A stretch of 64,000 nucleotides of DNA from NCBI RefSeq assembly GCF_022414535.1, contig NZ_JADWYM010000012.1:62001-126000 (forward strand), in the 5' to 3' direction. Positions 26,408-35,117 of this stretch are shown here, piece after piece. Each line of letters opens with the position of its first letter. Position 1 is the stretch's first letter. The notes under the pieces were generated by a model that did not search any database, had not been told where the DNA came from, and saw only the letters and a program-made list of their open reading frames with translations. This DNA comes from Streptomyces sp. MUM 2J. GTDB taxonomy: Bacteria; Actinomycetota; Actinomycetes; Streptomycetales; Streptomycetaceae. The position numbers and the translations under genes are program-made.

Positions 26408-27136
26408 ATGACCCTGCTGCGCGACGAGGATCTCGCCGCCGCGTTCGACCACGCGTCCCGCAGTTACGACGCGCTGGTGGCCGTCAACCCCGGCTACCAC
26501 GCCCACCTGCGCCGCTCGGTGCGCCGCCTGGGGCTTCCCGGGCACGGCGCGGGCTTGCGGCTGCTGGATCTCGGCTGCGGCACCGGAGCCTCGACCGCGG
26601 CGCTGCGGGCGGTCCTGCCGGGCGCGGACATCACGGCCGTGGACGCGTCCGCGGGCATGCTGGGGCGAGCCGCCGCCAAGCCCTGGGCGGACGGGGTGAG
26701 GTTCGTCCACGCGCCGGCGGAGCGTCTGCGGGAAGCCGGTGTACGCGGGCCGTTCGACGCGGTCTTCGCCGCCTATCTGTTCCGCAACGTCACCGACCCC
26801 GATGCCGTGCTCACCACGGTGCACGAGCTGTTGCGGCCCGGTGGGCGGCTGGGCGTGCACGAGTACGCCCTCAGCGGGCGGAGCACGGACCGGGCCGTGT
26901 GGACGCTGGTCTGCCGGGGGGTGGTGCAGCCCGTCGCGGCCGTCCTCGGGGACGGTGCGCTCTACCGTCATCTGTGGCGCAGCGTCGTGGCGTTCGACAC
27001 CGCCGGGCGTTTCGCGGGCCGGGTCCGCGCGGCCGGCTTCCGCGGGGTCAGGGCCCTGCCGTTGCCGGGCTGGCAGACGGGCATCACGCACACGTTCGTC
27101 GCCCGCCGGGCGACCACCGACGAGGAGGCCGGGTGA
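26408..27136 (+). CDS. crtT: SAM-dependent methyltransferase of the carotenoid cluster
   Basis: A 242-residue class I methyltransferase. Motif I is LLDLGCGTGAS (54-64), followed by ITAVDASAGML and the UbiE-like FAAYLFRNVTDPDAVL and LLRPGGRLGVHEYALS. Its place between crtY and crtU is the standard Streptomyces arrangement. The actual acceptor is not settled; a role in ring methylation is often assumed. GGGAG precedes the ATG. The stop overlaps the crtU GTG. Confidence 0.88.
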   Translation: MTLLRDEDLAAAFDHASRSYDALVAVNPGYHAHLRRSVRRLGLPGHGAGLRLLDLGCGTGASTAALRAVLPGADITAVDASAGMLGRAAAKPWADGVRFVHAPAERLREAGVRGPFDAVFAAYLFRNVTDPDAVLTTVHELLRPGGRLGVHEYALSGRSTDRAVWTLVCRGVVQPVAAVLGDGALYRHLWRSVVAFDTAGRFAGRVRAAGFRGVRALPLPGWQTGITHTFVARRATTDEEAG

Positions 27137-28692
27137 CGGGCTCCTCCTCGTCCCGCCGGGACGGTGCACGCCGGGGCCGGGACCGGCGGGCCCGGATGCT
27201 GCCCGCCCGGCCCGGCGCGCCGCGCGTCGGCGGCACCCGGCCGTCGGTCGGCGTGGTCGGCGGCGGCATCGCGGGGCTGGCCGCGGCGACCGCGCTCGCG
27301 GAGCGGGGAGTGGCGGTCACGCTGTACGAACGGCAGCCGTACCTCGGTGGGCGCGTCGGGGGGTGGCCGACCACGCTCCGGGACGGCACCGCCGTCACGA
27401 TGAGCCGGGGATTCCACGCGTTCTTCCGGCAGTACTACAACCTGCGGGGCCTGCTCCGGCGCACCGATCCCGCCTTGGAGGGGCTGACCGGCCTGCCGGA
27501 CTACCCGCTGCTGCACGGCAGCGGGCTGTGCGACAGCTTCCGGCACGTGCCGCGCACCCCGCCGTGGAGCGCGCTCGGCTTCGTCGCGCTCAGCCGCTCC
27601 TTCGGACTGCGCGACCTGCGCGCCATGGATCCGGTGGCCGCGCTCGCGCTGCTCGACGTGCGGGTGCCGGAGATCTACGAGCAGCTGGACGGCACCAGTG
27701 CAAAGGACTTCCTGGACGCGGTCCGCTTCCCCGAACGCGCCCGCCACCTGGCGTTCGAGGTGTTCTCCCGGAGCTTCTTCGCCGATCCCGGGCAGCTGTC
27801 GGCGGCGGAGATGGCTCTGATGTTCCACATCTACTTCCTCGGCTCCGCCGAGGGCCTGCTGTTCGACGTGCCCCGCGCCCCTTTCCCCACAGCCCTGTGG
27901 GACCCGCTGGCCGGCTACCTGGCCGGACACGGCGCCGACCTGCGCACCGGCACGGCCGTCGAGCACGTCGCGCCGGTCTCCGGGGGCCAGGTCGTCGCCA
28001 CCGACCGCGACGAGCGACGCCACGACGGCGTGGTCCTCGCCCTGGACGCCGCGGGGCTGCGCGCCCTGGTCGCCGGCTCCGGGCAGCTGGGCGACGGCCC
28101 GTGGCGCGAGCGGATCGCGCGGCTGCGCACGGCACCGCCGTTCCTGGTCAGCCGCCTGTGGCTGGACCGGCCGGTCGCGCGGGACCGGCCGGGCTTCCTC
28201 GGCACCAGCGGGTTCGGCACCCTGGACAACATCAGCGTCCTGGAGCGCTGGGAGGACGAGGCGTCCCGCTGGGCCGCGCGCACCGGGGGCTCGGTGGTGG
28301 AGCTGCACGCGTACGCCGTACCGCCGGAGGCGTCCCGCGACGTCGAGGAGAAGCGCCTGCTGGACCAGTTGCGCCACGTCTACCCGGAGACCAGGACGGC
28401 CACGGTCGTCGACGCCCGGCACGAGTGGCGCGGCGACTGCCCCCTGTTCCCGGTGGGCGGCTTCGCCGGCCGGCCGACCGTGCGCACCCCCGACCCGGCG
28501 GTGGTCCTGGCCGGCGATCTGGTCCGCGCGGACCTGCCGGTGGCCCTGATGGAGCGCGCGGCGACCACCGGGTTCCTCGCCGCGAACGCGCTGCTGGAGC
28601 GGTGGGGCGTGCGGGGACAGACCCTGTGGACGGTGCCGGACCGGGGCCGCGGCGCCGTCCTGCGCGGGCTGGCCGGGTGGGCGGGCCGGTGA
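27133..28692 (+). CDS. crtU: Isorenieratene synthase (beta-carotene desaturase/methyltransferase)
   Basis: A 519-residue FAD enzyme that aromatises and rearranges the beta-rings of beta-carotene into isorenieratene. The GVVGGGIAGLAAATALAERG motif is near residues 40-59, with ERQPYLGGRVGGW, SRGFHAFFRQYYNLR and the C-terminal VVLAGDLVRADLPVALMERA typical of CrtU. An Arg-rich N-terminal extension of about 35 residues precedes the fold. GTG at 27133 overlaps the crtT stop. Its presence predicts aromatic carotenoids rather than plain beta-carotene. Confidence 0.92.
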   Translation: MTGSSSSRRDGARRGRDRRARMLPARPGAPRVGGTRPSVGVVGGGIAGLAAATALAERGVAVTLYERQPYLGGRVGGWPTTLRDGTAVTMSRGFHAFFRQYYNLRGLLRRTDPALEGLTGLPDYPLLHGSGLCDSFRHVPRTPPWSALGFVALSRSFGLRDLRAMDPVAALALLDVRVPEIYEQLDGTSAKDFLDAVRFPERARHLAFEVFSRSFFADPGQLSAAEMALMFHIYFLGSAEGLLFDVPRAPFPTALWDPLAGYLAGHGADLRTGTAVEHVAPVSGGQVVATDRDERRHDGVVLALDAAGLRALVAGSGQLGDGPWRERIARLRTAPPFLVSRLWLDRPVARDRPGFLGTSGFGTLDNISVLERWEDEASRWAARTGGSVVELHAYAVPPEASRDVEEKRLLDQLRHVYPETRTATVVDARHEWRGDCPLFPVGGFAGRPTVRTPDPAVVLAGDLVRADLPVALMERAATTGFLAANALLERWGVRGQTLWTVPDRGRGAVLRGLAGWAGR

Positions 28693-28798
28693 CCACCGCG
28701 GCCACAAGGTGGTCACGGGCCTGTCCCGGTCGGAACCGGGTGGCGCACCATGGGAACGGCACGGCCCTGTCGCGGCCCGGCGAGCAAGGAGGCGGCCG

Positions 28799-29710
28799 AT
28801 GGCACTCTTCCCGGACCTCGCGCCCTTGCGCGAGGCCGTCGGCGAGGCGATCTTCTCCCGGGTGGCGGGGCCGGAGGGCCCGACGAACCGCGCGCACATC
28901 CACGGGGCACCGGGACCGCGCTGGTTCGCCGCCGACCGGCCCGTGCGCCGGGTGCACGGTGACGCCTCGATGTTCATCGGCGGTCTGTCGGCCCTGCTGC
29001 TGCAGTCGCTGCACCCGCTGGCCATGGCCGCCGTGGCCACGCACTCGGGATTCCGCGGCGACCCCTGGGGGCGGCTGCAGCGCACCAGCACCTTCCTCGC
29101 CGTCACCACCTACGGGCCCGCCGACAGCGCCCAGGAGGCCTGCGACCGGGTACGGGCCGTCCATGCACGGGTGCGCGGCACGACCGCGGAGGGCCGGGCA
29201 TACGCCGCCGCCGACCCGCATCTGCTGTGCTGGGTGCACATCGCCGAGGTCGACAGCTTCCTCCGTGCCCACCAGCGCTACGGCGCCCGGCCGCTGGACG
29301 ACGCGGGCTGCGACGGCTACGTCGCCGACATGGCGCACATCGCCCGTGCGCTCGGTGTGCCGGACCCACCCACCGACCGAGCGGCACTCGGTAGGCGGCT
29401 GGCCGCCTACCGCGGCGAGCTGCGGGCGACGCCCGAGGCCCGCGCCACGGCCAGGTACCTGCTGCTGCGCCCGCCGGTGCCGTTGCTCGCCCGCCTGCCG
29501 TACGGGGCCGTGGCCGCGAACGCCGTGGCAATGCTGCCGTCCTGGGCGGCCCGGGAGCTGTGGCTGCCGCGGCTGCCGGTGGCCGACCGGCTCTGCGTGC
29601 GCCCGCTCGGCACGGTGGTGACGGCGGGAATCCGGTGGGCGATGGCTCCGGCCCGGAACACCGTCCCCGCCGCGGGCGCCGCGGAACGCGAGGGTCGGGA
29701 CGCCGGCTGA
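28799..29710 (+). CDS. DUF2236 (MpaB/latex-clearing-like) oxygenase family protein
   Basis: A 303-residue all-helical protein of the DUF2236 family, which includes haem b oxygenases such as latex-clearing protein. Characteristic parts are HGDASMFIGGLSALLLQSLHP, GFRGDPWGRLQRTS, FLAVTTYG and LLCWVHIAEVDSFL. The ATG at 28799 is favoured over an upstream in-frame codon by AAGGAGG six bases before it. It lies about 100 bases after crtU on the same strand and may oxidise or cleave a polyene. No signal peptide, so probably cytoplasmic or membrane-attached. Confidence 0.83.
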   Translation: MALFPDLAPLREAVGEAIFSRVAGPEGPTNRAHIHGAPGPRWFAADRPVRRVHGDASMFIGGLSALLLQSLHPLAMAAVATHSGFRGDPWGRLQRTSTFLAVTTYGPADSAQEACDRVRAVHARVRGTTAEGRAYAAADPHLLCWVHIAEVDSFLRAHQRYGARPLDDAGCDGYVADMAHIARALGVPDPPTDRAALGRRLAAYRGELRATPEARATARYLLLRPPVPLLARLPYGAVAANAVAMLPSWAARELWLPRLPVADRLCVRPLGTVVTAGIRWAMAPARNTVPAAGAAEREGRDAG

Positions 29711-30139
29711 GACGGGACCTCCGGTGCATCGCCCCGGCCCTGGTGGCGCCGGCCTTCTCGCCGGTCACTCTCACGGGGCTGCCGGCCATGGGTCGACTCG
29801 GCTCTCCGCCCCGTCGCCCGGGCGCCCGCCCCGAACGGAACCGAGCGGCTCCTGCTCCGCGAGCCCGGGACCGCGCGACGTTCGTCGAGCTGCTCGCCTC
29901 ACCGCAGGTGCACACGGGAACCCGACTCGGAACGCCGTCGCAGCCGGGTGGCCCCCGCCTGCCCGGAGCGGCTGCTGTCACGAAAGGGCCGGCCGGGCGT
30001 CACCGGGTGGCCGCGCGACACGCGTCGCCCGGCTGCATCCGCGGGCCCGGTGCGCCGGGAAGACTGGGGGCAGGTGCGCGCCGGAGGCCGCCGTCGCTCG
30101 CGACCGTGGTGCCGGCCCGGAGGTGGGAGAGGTGGTCGT
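29711..30139. other. Intergenic region, 429 bases
   Basis: No convincing gene. It separates the DUF2236 gene from the FAD oxidoreductase. It contains GCTGCATC at 30032-30039, the core of the element repeated in the crtE/crtY spacer, about 100 bases before the downstream start, so an independent promoter for the oxidoreductase is plausible. Confidence 0.6.
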
Positions 30140-31399
30140 GTGTCCCCTGCCCGGGACGCGACGGACGTGCTCGTCGTCGGGGCCGGTGTGGCCGGTCTGG
30201 CCTGTGCGCGTGATCTGCTGGCGGCCGGTGTGGACGTGCGGGTCGTGGAGGCCTCGGACGCGGTCGGCGGCCGGATGCGCACCGACCGCGTGGACGGGTT
30301 CGTCGTCGATCGCGGCTTCCAGGTCTTCAACACGTCCTATCCGCAGGTCCGGCGGCGGCTGACGCTGCGGGACCTCCGGCTGCGCCCGTTCACCCCGGGC
30401 GTGCTCGTCCACGCGGAGTCGGGGCGGATGCGCTTCAGCGATCCGACGCGGCGCCCCGGCGCTCTGCCGGAACTGCTGCCGGGCCGTCTCGCCGGGCCCC
30501 GCGACCTGCTCGCCCTCGGGCTGCTGTCGGGCCGCGACATGCTCGCGCCGCCGCGGTGGCTGAAGGCGGCGGGTGACACCACCACGCGGACCGCGCTGGC
30601 CGACGCCGGGTTCTCCGACGCGTTCGTCCAGCGGTTCTTCCGGCCGTTCCTGTCGGGCGTCTTCCTGGAGGACGAACTGGAGACCTCCGGCCGCTTCTTC
30701 CACCTGGTGTGGCGGAGCATGCTGCGCGGCACCCTCTGCCTGCCCGGGGACGGCGTCGGGGCCGTCCCGCGTGCGCTGGCCGCCGCCCTGCCCAAGGGGA
30801 CCGTGCGTCTGGAGACACCGGTGGAGCGCCTGACGCCGGACGGCGCCCTGACCGCCAACGGCCGGGAGCTGCCCGCCCGTACCGTGGTGGTGGCGACGGG
30901 ACCGGGACCGGTCGCCGGGCTGCTGCCCGGGGTGGCGGTTCCGGCCTACCGCGTGGTGACCACGTACTACCACGTCGCCGAGCGGTCCCCGCTGGGCGAG
31001 CCGACCCTGCTGGTCGACACCCGGCGCCGCTTCCTCAACACGTGTGTCCTGAGCGAGGTGGTGCGCGGTCACGCCCCGCCCGGTCACGCGCTGGTGGCCA
31101 CGTCGGTCCTGGGCCACGACACCGAGGGCCGGGAGCGCGTGGTGCGCGGTGCGGTCGGGGAGGCGTACGGCACCGGCACGGACTCCTGGGACCTGCTGAC
31201 AGTCCGTACGGTCACCGACGCGCTGCCCGCCATGCCTCCGCCCCAGCCGCTCAGCCGGACGACCCGGGTGGGCCCCGGACGCCACGTGTGCGGGGACCAC
31301 CGGGCCACCGGCTCGGTGCAGGGCGCGATGGCCTCGGGGGCGCGCGCCGCACGCGAGGTGCTGCGGGACCTGGGGCGCGGACCGCGGGCCGTCCCGTGA
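30140..31399 (+). CDS. FAD-dependent amine-oxidase/desaturase-like oxidoreductase
   Basis: A 419-residue flavoprotein. The N-terminal VLVVGAGVAGLACARDLLAAG is followed by EASDAVGGRMRTDRVDGFVVDRGFQVF, typical of the protoporphyrinogen-oxidase/CrtI superfamily. The C-terminal GRHVCGDHRATGSVQGAMASG closes the FAD site. GTG at 30140 is chosen because it precedes the fold directly and has a GAGAGG site. It is shorter than CrtI or CrtU. Its place after the crt genes suggests a late carotenoid modification, but the substrate is unknown. A terminator follows. Confidence 0.82.
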   Translation: MSPARDATDVLVVGAGVAGLACARDLLAAGVDVRVVEASDAVGGRMRTDRVDGFVVDRGFQVFNTSYPQVRRRLTLRDLRLRPFTPGVLVHAESGRMRFSDPTRRPGALPELLPGRLAGPRDLLALGLLSGRDMLAPPRWLKAAGDTTTRTALADAGFSDAFVQRFFRPFLSGVFLEDELETSGRFFHLVWRSMLRGTLCLPGDGVGAVPRALAAALPKGTVRLETPVERLTPDGALTANGRELPARTVVVATGPGPVAGLLPGVAVPAYRVVTTYYHVAERSPLGEPTLLVDTRRRFLNTCVLSEVVRGHAPPGHALVATSVLGHDTEGRERVVRGAVGEAYGTGTDSWDLLTVRTVTDALPAMPPPQPLSRTTRVGPGRHVCGDHRATGSVQGAMASGARAAREVLRDLGRGPRAVP

Positions 31400-31421
31400 G
31401 CGGGCGCGGGGCGCAGCGCCG

Positions 31422-31445
31422 CCGGGCCACGTCGCCGTGGCCCGG
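31422..31445. terminator. Bidirectional terminator between convergent genes
   Basis: CCGGGCCACG (31422-31431) and CGTGGCCCGG (31436-31445) form a perfect 10-bp stem with a TCGC loop in the 52-base gap between the FAD oxidoreductase (plus) and the photolyase (minus). Confidence 0.75.
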
Positions 31446-31451
31446 TGGGGC

Positions 31452-32957
31452 TCAGGGTGGGGCGTCGCCCCGCTGCCGCTCCTGACGGAGCACTTCCCCC
31501 AGGTCACCGAGCCGGTCCAGCCCCCGTACCGCCTGAACGGTGCGCCGGTTGCCCGCCAGCAGGGAGCGGTGCCGGTGCAGGAAGGCCCAGTAGCCCGCGG
31601 TGTAGGGGCAGGCCCGCTCTCCCACGCGCTCGGTCGGCCGGTGGGCGCAGCCGCCGCAGAAGTCGCTCATGCGGTTGAGGTAGGCGCCGCCGGAGGTGTA
31701 CGGCTTGGTGGTCATGCGCCCACCGTCGGCGTACTGGGACATGCCGACCACGTTGGGGAGCATCACCCAGTCGTAGCCGTCGACGAAGCAGCGGTGGAAC
31801 CAGTCCGTCACCGCCCGCGGGTCCCAGCCTCGCTGGAGGGCGTGGCTGCCGAGGACCATCAGCCGTGGGATGTGATGGGTCCAGCCGGTGTCGCGCACGT
31901 CGGCGAGTGCCGTGGCCAGGCACCGTGCGGTGACCGCGTCGGCGTCCAGTTCGAGGAACCAGTCGGGGAGCGGCGCGTGGTGGCGCAGGGCGTTGCGTTC
32001 GCGGTACGCGTCGCCGAAGTACCAGTACAGCTGCCAGACGTACTCGCGCCATCCGGCGATCTGGCGGACGAAGCCCTCCACGCTGTTGATCGGCGCCCGG
32101 CCGGACCGCCAGGCGTCCTCGGCCTGTTCGACGCACTCGGCGGGGTCCAGCAGGCCGAGGTTGAGCGACGACGACAGCAGGCTGTGGCTCATCACCGGGT
32201 CCCGCGCGAGCACGGCGTCCTCGTACGGTCCGAAGCCGGCGAGCCGGTGGTCGACGAACCGCCGCAGTGCCGCGAGTGCTTCACGGCGCGTGGCGGGGAA
32301 GCGGCGGGGTCCGTCGCGGCCGACGAACCGGGCGGCGCCGTCGTGTTCCCACCGGTCGAGGTCGTGCCGCACCTCGTCGTCGATGTCGTCCTCACGTGGC
32401 CGGTAGGGGGCCGGGGCGCCCAGGGTGACGGCGCCCCTGGGCGGGGCCTCGCGGTTGGCGTGATCGTGGTTCCAGCGTCCGCCCGCCGGGGAGTCGCCGT
32501 CCATCAGCAGGTGCCGGCGGCGCCGGACCCGGCGGTAGAAGTCCTCCTGGCGCAGGCGCCCGCCGTCCAGGCCGTCGGCCCAGGCGCGGAAGTCGCCGTG
32601 CGGGACGAGGAAGCCCCGGGCGGGCAGCACGGTGACGGTGCCGAGGGACTCCACCAGCCGGAGCGCCGCGTGGGAGGTCGGGTGATGGACCGTCACCCGG
32701 CCCTCGCCGACGGCCTCGCGGAGTCCTTCGCGGTAGGTGTCGCAGCGGACGTAGCGGACCCGGTCGCCGAGTTCGGCGGCGCGGTGCCGCATCGCGGACA
32801 GGACGAGGTGGGCCTTGGCGCGGTGGAAGCGGCGACGGCGGAAGACCGAGCGGGCCTCGATCATCACCAGCGGCTCGTCCCGGCCGGGGCCGCCGGGGCC
32901 GGGGGTGAGGAAGTGGGGTCCGAGCTGGTCACCGAAGAGCCAGTGGAACGTGGTCAT
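31452..32957 (-). CDS. Iron-sulfur bacterial photolyase/cryptochrome (FeS-BCP, PhrB type)
   Basis: A 501-residue DNA photolyase-related flavoprotein, expected to repair UV photoproducts or sense light. The N-terminus FHWLFGDQLGPHFL is typical of the group. Four cysteines, Cys346, Cys434, Cys437 and Cys450, have exactly the spacing of the [4Fe-4S] ligands of Agrobacterium PhrB (350, 438, 441, 454). DWVMLPNVVGMSQYADGG is the conserved flavin-site region. It is transcribed toward the carotenoid operon and away from the LitR gene. Photolyase genes are common targets of LitR-type regulators. Confidence 0.9.
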   Translation of the reverse strand: MTTFHWLFGDQLGPHFLTPGPGGPGRDEPLVMIEARSVFRRRRFHRAKAHLVLSAMRHRAAELGDRVRYVRCDTYREGLREAVGEGRVTVHHPTSHAALRLVESLGTVTVLPARGFLVPHGDFRAWADGLDGGRLRQEDFYRRVRRRRHLLMDGDSPAGGRWNHDHANREAPPRGAVTLGAPAPYRPREDDIDDEVRHDLDRWEHDGAARFVGRDGPRRFPATRREALAALRRFVDHRLAGFGPYEDAVLARDPVMSHSLLSSSLNLGLLDPAECVEQAEDAWRSGRAPINSVEGFVRQIAGWREYVWQLYWYFGDAYRERNALRHHAPLPDWFLELDADAVTARCLATALADVRDTGWTHHIPRLMVLGSHALQRGWDPRAVTDWFHRCFVDGYDWVMLPNVVGMSQYADGGRMTTKPYTSGGAYLNRMSDFCGGCAHRPTERVGERACPYTAGYWAFLHRHRSLLAGNRRTVQAVRGLDRLGDLGEVLRQERQRGDAPP

Positions 32958-33089
32958 GGCAGGCGTCGTCTCCGTCGTCGGTACGCGTGCGGTCGAGGGC
33001 GGGGGCCGGCCATCCGGTCGGCGGACGTGGGACCACCGGTGCCGGTCGGCGGCTTGCCGCTGGCGGCTCGCAGGGGCCGCCGGCCGAGG

Positions 33090-33656
33090 TCACTCGGGCC
33101 GCCGCGGAAGCGGACCGGCGGTGGCGGACCCGGCTGCCGAGGTCGGTTCGGACGGCCGGGCGCGGCGCCGGGCCTCCAGGGACGCGCGGGCCGCCTCCCG
33201 GGGATGCCGGCGGCGCCAGTACGGGTTGTCGTGCGGCAACCTGCCGGACACACGTCCGTACATGCCGAAGGTGAGCAGGAGCAGGGCCATCACGAAGGCG
33301 AAGATGACGTTGCTCATGCCGAAGTCGAGGACGTTGGCGGAGCGGTCGAGGGTGAACAGGTGGATGTAGCCGCTGAGCAGGAACAACGTCCCGACGGTCA
33401 GGTTGAGGGTGGACGCCGTGTTGCCCCCGACGACGGCCCCGGCGAGCAGGACGAGTCCGACGACGACCGAGATCAGGCTCAGCAGGCCGTTGGTGCTGAG
33501 GCCGGCGATGCGGGTTCCGCCGGTGTCGAAGGGGCTCAGCCGGTCCGCGAACCCCAGGCAGCCGAACACCAACAGGGTGACGCCGCACAGCCCGGCGCCG
33601 TAGCGGTAGACCGTGGCGAGCCGGTGATCGACGGGAAGCTCGTCGCGCAGCTTCAT
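33090..33656 (-). CDS. DUF4383 membrane protein
   Basis: A 188-residue integral membrane protein with four hydrophobic segments (GAGLCGVTLLVFGCLGF, LLSLISVVVGLVLLAGAVV, NLTVGTLFLLSGYIHLF, VIFAFVMALLLLTFGMYG). A basic Arg/Pro-rich cytoplasmic tail begins near residue 130 (DNPYWRRRHPREA). This pattern fits the actinobacterial DUF4383 family of unknown function. ATG at 33656 is chosen for its GAGAGGA site; upstream codons in the same frame lack hydrophobic or family sequence. It is divergent from the LitR-type gene across 248 bases, so it may be light-controlled. Confidence 0.78.
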   Translation of the reverse strand: MKLRDELPVDHRLATVYRYGAGLCGVTLLVFGCLGFADRLSPFDTGGTRIAGLSTNGLLSLISVVVGLVLLAGAVVGGNTASTLNLTVGTLFLLSGYIHLFTLDRSANVLDFGMSNVIFAFVMALLLLTFGMYGRVSGRLPHDNPYWRRRHPREAARASLEARRRARPSEPTSAAGSATAGPLPRRPE

Positions 33657-33904
33657 GGTGTGTCCTCTCGGGTGGGGGCGGGATGCGCGGTGACACCGGT
33701 ATCCCATCCGCTGTGATCTCTTTTCCGGAGGAAGGCGGTGAAGAGTTGCATTCCGATCGACTCCTTCGGACGGGGGCCGCCGGGGCTCCGTGCATCCGCG
33801 ACGGGCCGCCGGGGCGAAGAAGGGCGTGCCCGGGCTCGCGCATGCCGGGCATGCGGCGACCGCCGCGCCTACCGCCGCAGAGAGGACGAGGCAGTGCGCG
33901 CACG

Positions 33905-34972
33905 ATGGACGTGACCGGGGAGGAGCCGGCCGGCACGGGGGTGACGACCGGATTCCTCGCCCGCAGGCTCGGCGTCTCTCCCACGACACTGCGTTCCTGG
34001 GACCGGCGCTACGGACTGGGTCCGGCGACGCGGGTCCAGGGGCGTCACCGCCGCTGGACCCCTGACGACGTCGCCGTGGTGCAGGAGATGTGCCGTCTCA
34101 CCGCCGCGGGCGTCCCGCCGGCGGAGGCGGCCCGCGCGGCCAGACTGAGGCATCCGCCCGCCCACGCCACCGCCGGTCCCACGCCGGACGCCCCGGCCCG
34201 CCCGGCCCGCCGGTCCGCGGCGGTCGAGGAGCAGCCCGCCGGGACGCGCTCGCACTCGGGAAGCGGTCTGCCGCTCGGAGACGTCCGCCTGGAGTGCCGC
34301 GGGCTGGCCCGCGCGGCCGTGCGGATGGACTCCGGAGCCGTCCGGGAGCAGGTGGCCGTCGCCGTCGCGTCCTACGGTCTGGTTCCCGCCTGGGAAACGG
34401 TCCTGACGCCCGCACTGCGTGCCGTCGGCCGCAAGTGGGAGTCGACCGGCGACCGGTACGTGGAGGTGGAGCACCTGCTGTCGTGGCACATCTCCGCGGC
34501 GCTGCGCAGCGCCTACGTCGAGGCGTCGCGGCGCCGTCCGGCGCTGGACCTCCCGCCGACGCTGCTGGCCTGCCTTCCGGGCGAGCAGCACACGCTGCCG
34601 CTGGAGGCGCTGGCGGCGGTGCTGGCCGAGCGCGGCCTGCCGGTGCTGATGCTCGGCGCTGCCGTGCCGTCCGAGGCGCTGCTGGCCGCCGTCCGGCGCA
34701 CCGGGCCGGGCGCCGTGGTGCTGTGGTCGCAGTCCCGGAGCACCGCGGACACCGCGCTGGCGGGGCACATCGCCGACACGCGGTGGGGCGTGGCCGGCGC
34801 CCGCACGCGCAGCCGGGTCCTGCTCTGTGGTCCAGGGTGGGGCCTGCACCACACGCCGGCCCTGCTGCGCCCGCGCGGGCTGCCCGAGGCGGTCTCGACG
34901 GTGCTCACCGCGGTCGGGGCGCGTGCCCCGGCGGGCGCCGCGGAGGGGGCGGGACGAAGCGGCGGGACGTGA
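33905..34972 (+). CDS. litR: LitR/CarH-type MerR regulator with B12-binding domain
   Basis: A 355-residue light-responsive repressor. Residues 14-60 are a MerR helix-turn-helix (FLARRLGVSPTTLRSWDRRYGLGP). A linker follows, then a helical and a Rossmann-like cobalamin-binding domain. LitR/CarH proteins bind adenosylcobalamin and release DNA in light. The W-x9-EH signature appears as Trp178 to Glu189-His190 with ten residues between, one more than usual. The lower cobalt ligand is probably His229 in GEQHTLPL, a variant of DxHxxG. It lies beside the crt cluster, a photolyase and an ECF sigma factor. No strong ribosome site is seen before the ATG. Confidence 0.82.
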   Translation: MDVTGEEPAGTGVTTGFLARRLGVSPTTLRSWDRRYGLGPATRVQGRHRRWTPDDVAVVQEMCRLTAAGVPPAEAARAARLRHPPAHATAGPTPDAPARPARRSAAVEEQPAGTRSHSGSGLPLGDVRLECRGLARAAVRMDSGAVREQVAVAVASYGLVPAWETVLTPALRAVGRKWESTGDRYVEVEHLLSWHISAALRSAYVEASRRRPALDLPPTLLACLPGEQHTLPLEALAAVLAERGLPVLMLGAAVPSEALLAAVRRTGPGAVVLWSQSRSTADTALAGHIADTRWGVAGARTRSRVLLCGPGWGLHHTPALLRPRGLPEAVSTVLTAVGARAPAGAAEGAGRSGGT

Positions 34973-35087
34973 CACCCGCCGCCACCGTCCGGCTCCCACC
35001 GCGTCGACCGGGCGGGAGGCTTCGTCCGGGTCGGACGCCGGGACTCCCGCACGCATGTCCCCTGGCAGGGGCGGTGCCGCAAGGCGC

Positions 35088-35114
35088 CCGCCCCGCGGGG
35101 ACCGGGCGGGGCGG
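35088..35114. terminator. GC hairpin between convergent litR and ECF sigma genes
   Basis: CCGCCCC (35088-35094) pairs with GGGGCGG (35108-35114) just beyond the sigma-factor stop on the minus strand. The 7-bp stem is modest, so the terminator call is tentative. Confidence 0.35.
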
Positions 35115-35117
35115 CGG

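Noticed and set aside
29711..30139. A plus-strand gene between the DUF2236 protein and the FAD oxidoreductase
   Set aside because: The possible translations are Arg/Pro-rich without motifs, and the FAD gene has its own GTG with a ribosome site at 30140.
33657..33904. Search for a cobalamin riboswitch before litR
   Set aside because: No B12-box or long structured leader was recognisable; the protein itself is the B12 sensor.
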